This document shows, piece after piece, positions 62,300 to 64,000 of a stretch of 64,000 nucleotides of DNA (positions within the stretch are counted from its first letter, which is position 1; each line of letters starts with the position of its first letter). Source of the stretch: CALMEC01 sp963765105 (GTDB taxonomy: Bacteria; Actinomycetota; Thermoleophilia; Miltoncostaeales; Miltoncostaeaceae); assembly GCA_963765105.1 (NCBI GenBank), contig CAVXUW010000003.1, positions 62,001 through 126,000 of the forward strand. The letters are read 5' to 3'. The translations under genes were made by a program, and so were the position numbers. The notes beneath the pieces are model-generated. The model was not told the origin of the DNA, ran no database searches, and saw nothing but the letters and a program-made list of their open reading frames with translations.

Positions 62300-62995
62300 C
62301 TACTTCGGCTCGGGCTCCAAGCGGTAGCCCACGCCGTAGCGCGTCTGGATGAACGTGTGGCGCGGCGCCGGCTTATCGATCTTGTCGCGCAACCGACGGA
62401 TGAACACGTCCACGGTGCGGTCGCGATGTGTCTCTCGTCGACCCCAGATGGCCTGGAGCAACTCGTCACGGGTGGCGACGCGCTCGCGTGTGATGGCAAG
62501 TTGGTAGAGCAACCGGAACTCTGTGGGGGTGAGATGAACGCCTTCCCCATTGACGTACGCCTCGACCAAGAGAGGGTCGATGCGGAGCTCTTCGATTTCG
62601 ATGGGCTCGCCGCGGGTGGGGCTTTGCGCCCGGACTCCGCGGCGGACGGCCGACCGGACCCGGGCGACCAACTCTTTCATCGAGAACGGCTTGACGAGAT
62701 AGTCGTCGGCACCGAGCTCCAGGGCATGGACGCGGTCGTGCTCGGTGCCGCGTGCGCTGACAACGATGATGGGCGTTCCAATCCCCTCGCCCCGGGCGGC
62801 TTCGATGAACTTCCATCCGTCCATGCCAGGAATCATGAGGTCGAGCACCACGACGTCGGGCTGCTCGAAGCGCAGCTTTGCCAGCGCGACATTGCCATCA
62901 CTCACCGCAAGGGGTTCGAATTCGCCAGCGGCGAGATGCGAAACCATGCCCTGCGAAATCACCGGGTCGTCTTCGACAATCAACACTTTGGCCAT
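62300..62995 (-). CDS. OmpR/PhoB-family response regulator
   Basis: 231 residues from the ATG at 62995. The receiver has VLIVEDDPV (acidic pair), phospho-Asp in VVVLDLMIPGMDG near residue 52, VVSARG and YLVKPFS. The C-terminal winged helix has LTPTEFRLLYQLAITRERVA, then RDRTVDVFIRRLRDKID and RYGVGYRLE. It is divergent from a soluble histidine kinase 60 bases away, presumably its partner. A set of 11-bp GGTGA repeats in the shared upstream region suggests autoregulation. Function unassigned. Confidence 0.9.
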   Translation of the reverse strand: MAKVLIVEDDPVISQGMVSHLAAGEFEPLAVSDGNVALAKLRFEQPDVVVLDLMIPGMDGWKFIEAARGEGIGTPIIVVSARGTEHDRVHALELGADDYLVKPFSMKELVARVRSAVRRGVRAQSPTRGEPIEIEELRIDPLLVEAYVNGEGVHLTPTEFRLLYQLAITRERVATRDELLQAIWGRRETHRDRTVDVFIRRLRDKIDKPAPRHTFIQTRYGVGYRLEPEPK

Positions 62996-63032
62996 CTGCT
63001 CCGTAGGATAGACCTGTGTCTCGGTGCATGGG

Positions 63033-63065
63033 GGTGAACGAGAGGTGACGGACTGGTGACAGACA
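63033..63065 (+). promoter_or_regulatory. three GGTGA direct repeats at 11-bp spacing
   Basis: GGTGAA (63033-63038), GGTGAC (63044-63049) and GGTGAC (63055-63060) are spaced by exactly 11 bases. Tandem 11-bp repeats are the classic DNA target of PhoB/OmpR-type dimers. They lie between the divergent regulator and kinase starts, with the last overlapping the kinase GTG, so binding could control both genes. Confidence 0.55.
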
Positions 63066-63976
63066 GCGACGCCAAACGTGGCCGAGTCCTTGTGGAGGAA
63101 AGCCCGGAAATCCTTGCGATCGTCAATGAGCGCGGCTTGGTGGTTGCCTGTAGCCGTCGTGCGCGAGTCGAGGGCGTCGAACAGGGGCAGCCGCTGCCGG
63201 GCCGCTTCGGGAGCGCCGAGAGCGTCGCGGTGGAGTACGTCGTTGACGGACGGAGGGAGCGGCTTCTCTACTTCGGTGTCCCCGGCAACCTCGCCGCCTA
63301 CGAGGAACTCCGTTCGGGTTTCACGGCGGCCGTCTCCCATGAGCTTCGGACCCCGTTGGCTCGGCTTTTGGTGCTCCTCGAGTCAACGGAACTGCCGGAC
63401 GCGGACGTTCCGACCATCATCACCCGTGCCCGTGGTGAGGTCGAGCAGGTTCGTGAGCTGATCGACGAAGTGCTCTTCTTGAGCCAGCTCGAGTCGGGGG
63501 AAGAGATCGTGAGCCTCGGCAAAGCCCCGGCGTCGCCCGCGTTTCAAGCGGTCGCTGAGGAGCTTGCCGATCGGGCGGAGCGCGCCGGTGTCGTGATCCG
63601 TGTCGATGGCAGTCCGGACCTTGCCCTGCCGATGAGAGAACGGATGCAACGGGTGGTTGTCAGCAACTTCGTCGAGAACGCGATCCGATACGCGGGGTCC
63701 GGCGCCACTATTACCCTCTCGGTGCGGGCCGTGGGCAGCGAGGTTGTCCTGACCTGTGAGGACGATGGAGTCGGAGTGTCTGACGAGGATCTCCCGCGTT
63801 TGTTCGAGCGCTTCTATCGCGCCGATCGTGTGCGCTCCTCACGCGGTACGGGATTGGGTCTCGCCATCGTCAAGCACATTGTCGGAGCCGCGGGTGGGTG
63901 GGTGGAGGCGGCCTCCGTCGACGGCGGTGGCCTGCGTATCCGTTGTCGTTTCCCGGCGGAGCCAGGCGTCTCGTAA
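63056..63976 (+). CDS. soluble sensor histidine kinase, PhoR-like
   Basis: 306 residues from the GTG at 63056, with GAGAGG upstream. The N-terminal ~85 residues have a PAS-like pattern (EILAIVNERGLVVACSRRAR) with no membrane helix. HisKA follows with the phospho-His in AVSHELRTPLARLLVL. The ATPase domain has NFVENAIRYAG (N box), EDDGVGVSDEDLPRLFERFY (G1/F box) and SRGTGLGLAIVKHI (G2). Lack of transmembrane segments suggests a cytoplasmic signal. The gene is divergent from the OmpR-type regulator. It ends 25 bases before the window edge. Confidence 0.88.
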   Translation: MTDSDAKRGRVLVEESPEILAIVNERGLVVACSRRARVEGVEQGQPLPGRFGSAESVAVEYVVDGRRERLLYFGVPGNLAAYEELRSGFTAAVSHELRTPLARLLVLLESTELPDADVPTIITRARGEVEQVRELIDEVLFLSQLESGEEIVSLGKAPASPAFQAVAEELADRAERAGVVIRVDGSPDLALPMRERMQRVVVSNFVENAIRYAGSGATITLSVRAVGSEVVLTCEDDGVGVSDEDLPRLFERFYRADRVRSSRGTGLGLAIVKHIVGAAGGWVEAASVDGGGLRIRCRFPAEPGVS

Positions 63977-64000
63977 CGGAAGCGCGCGCGAATGTTCGTT

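Overview
The window comes from a high-G+C bacterium, most likely an actinomycete (possibly Thermoleophilia-like, low confidence). The support is GTG-rich starts, actinobacterial-type IS3/IS110/ISL3 remnants, a kdp operon with a kdpF-sized peptide, a split photolyase with a DUF2256 partner, and a single-sheath contractile injection locus of the actinobacterial kind. No rRNA, tRNA or CRISPR array was recognised.

Layout. (1) 1-16.5 kb is a decaying accessory region. A MobF/TrwC-type relaxase on the minus strand survives only as a C-terminal remnant (about 0.35-1.1 kb) and an N-terminal remnant (about 3.6-4.3 kb); between them sits a plus-strand pair, a hypothetical gene and a frameshifted metallophosphoesterase. 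Next come a frameshifted PHP-domain/SMC-like ATPase of the TrlF/Ppl defence type, an IS3/IS110 transposase chimera, an intact secreted S1-type protease, a frameshifted ECF sigma factor fused to a membrane segment and an extracytoplasmic domain, two adjacent IS3-family elements, and a secreted protein with seven 37-residue repeats. An ISL3 transposase fragment then abuts the tail of an ECF42-like sigma gene. (2) 17.4-25.1 kb is a minus-strand kdp operon (small membrane ORF, kdpF, kdpA, kdpB, kdpC, kdpD, kdpE) with an apparent frameshift in kdpC. (3) 25.5-36.0 kb holds an acyltransferase/glycosyltransferase pair, a secreted TolB-like protein, an M6-type metalloprotease with seven FG-GAP-like repeats, a methyltransferase, a three-gene photolyase operon with reversed domain order, and an FHA protein. 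(4) 36.3-55.6 kb is a translationally coupled contractile injection system (eCIS) operon: AAA+ ATPase, DUF4255 cap, pseudo-receiver, sheath, two tube proteins, small assembly proteins, LysM protein, VgrG-like spike, gp25-like, gpJ-like and tail-I-like baseplate proteins. It ends with three unusual genes: a membrane-spanning zinc-ribbon/PASTA/TolB protein, a zinc-ribbon/FHA/PqqD-like/M50 membrane protease, and an M23 plus transglycosylase-like hydrolase with a leader-like N-terminus. (5) 55.6-64 kb is a convergent flank: a transmembrane Ser/Thr kinase with a small PAAR-like gene, a LuxR-type regulator, two small genes, a secreted protein, a luciferase-like oxidoreductase, and a divergent OmpR-type regulator/soluble histidine kinase pair.

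The eCIS structural genes should build a sheathed, spike-tipped tube. The attached kinase, two FHA proteins, PASTA-bearing membrane protein and wall hydrolase suggest a version that is fixed to the envelope and controlled by phosphorylation, by analogy with the PpkA/Fha control of type VI secretion. That link is inference. Single-base frameshifts are concentrated in the first 21 kb, so either the region is decaying or the assembly has indel errors there.
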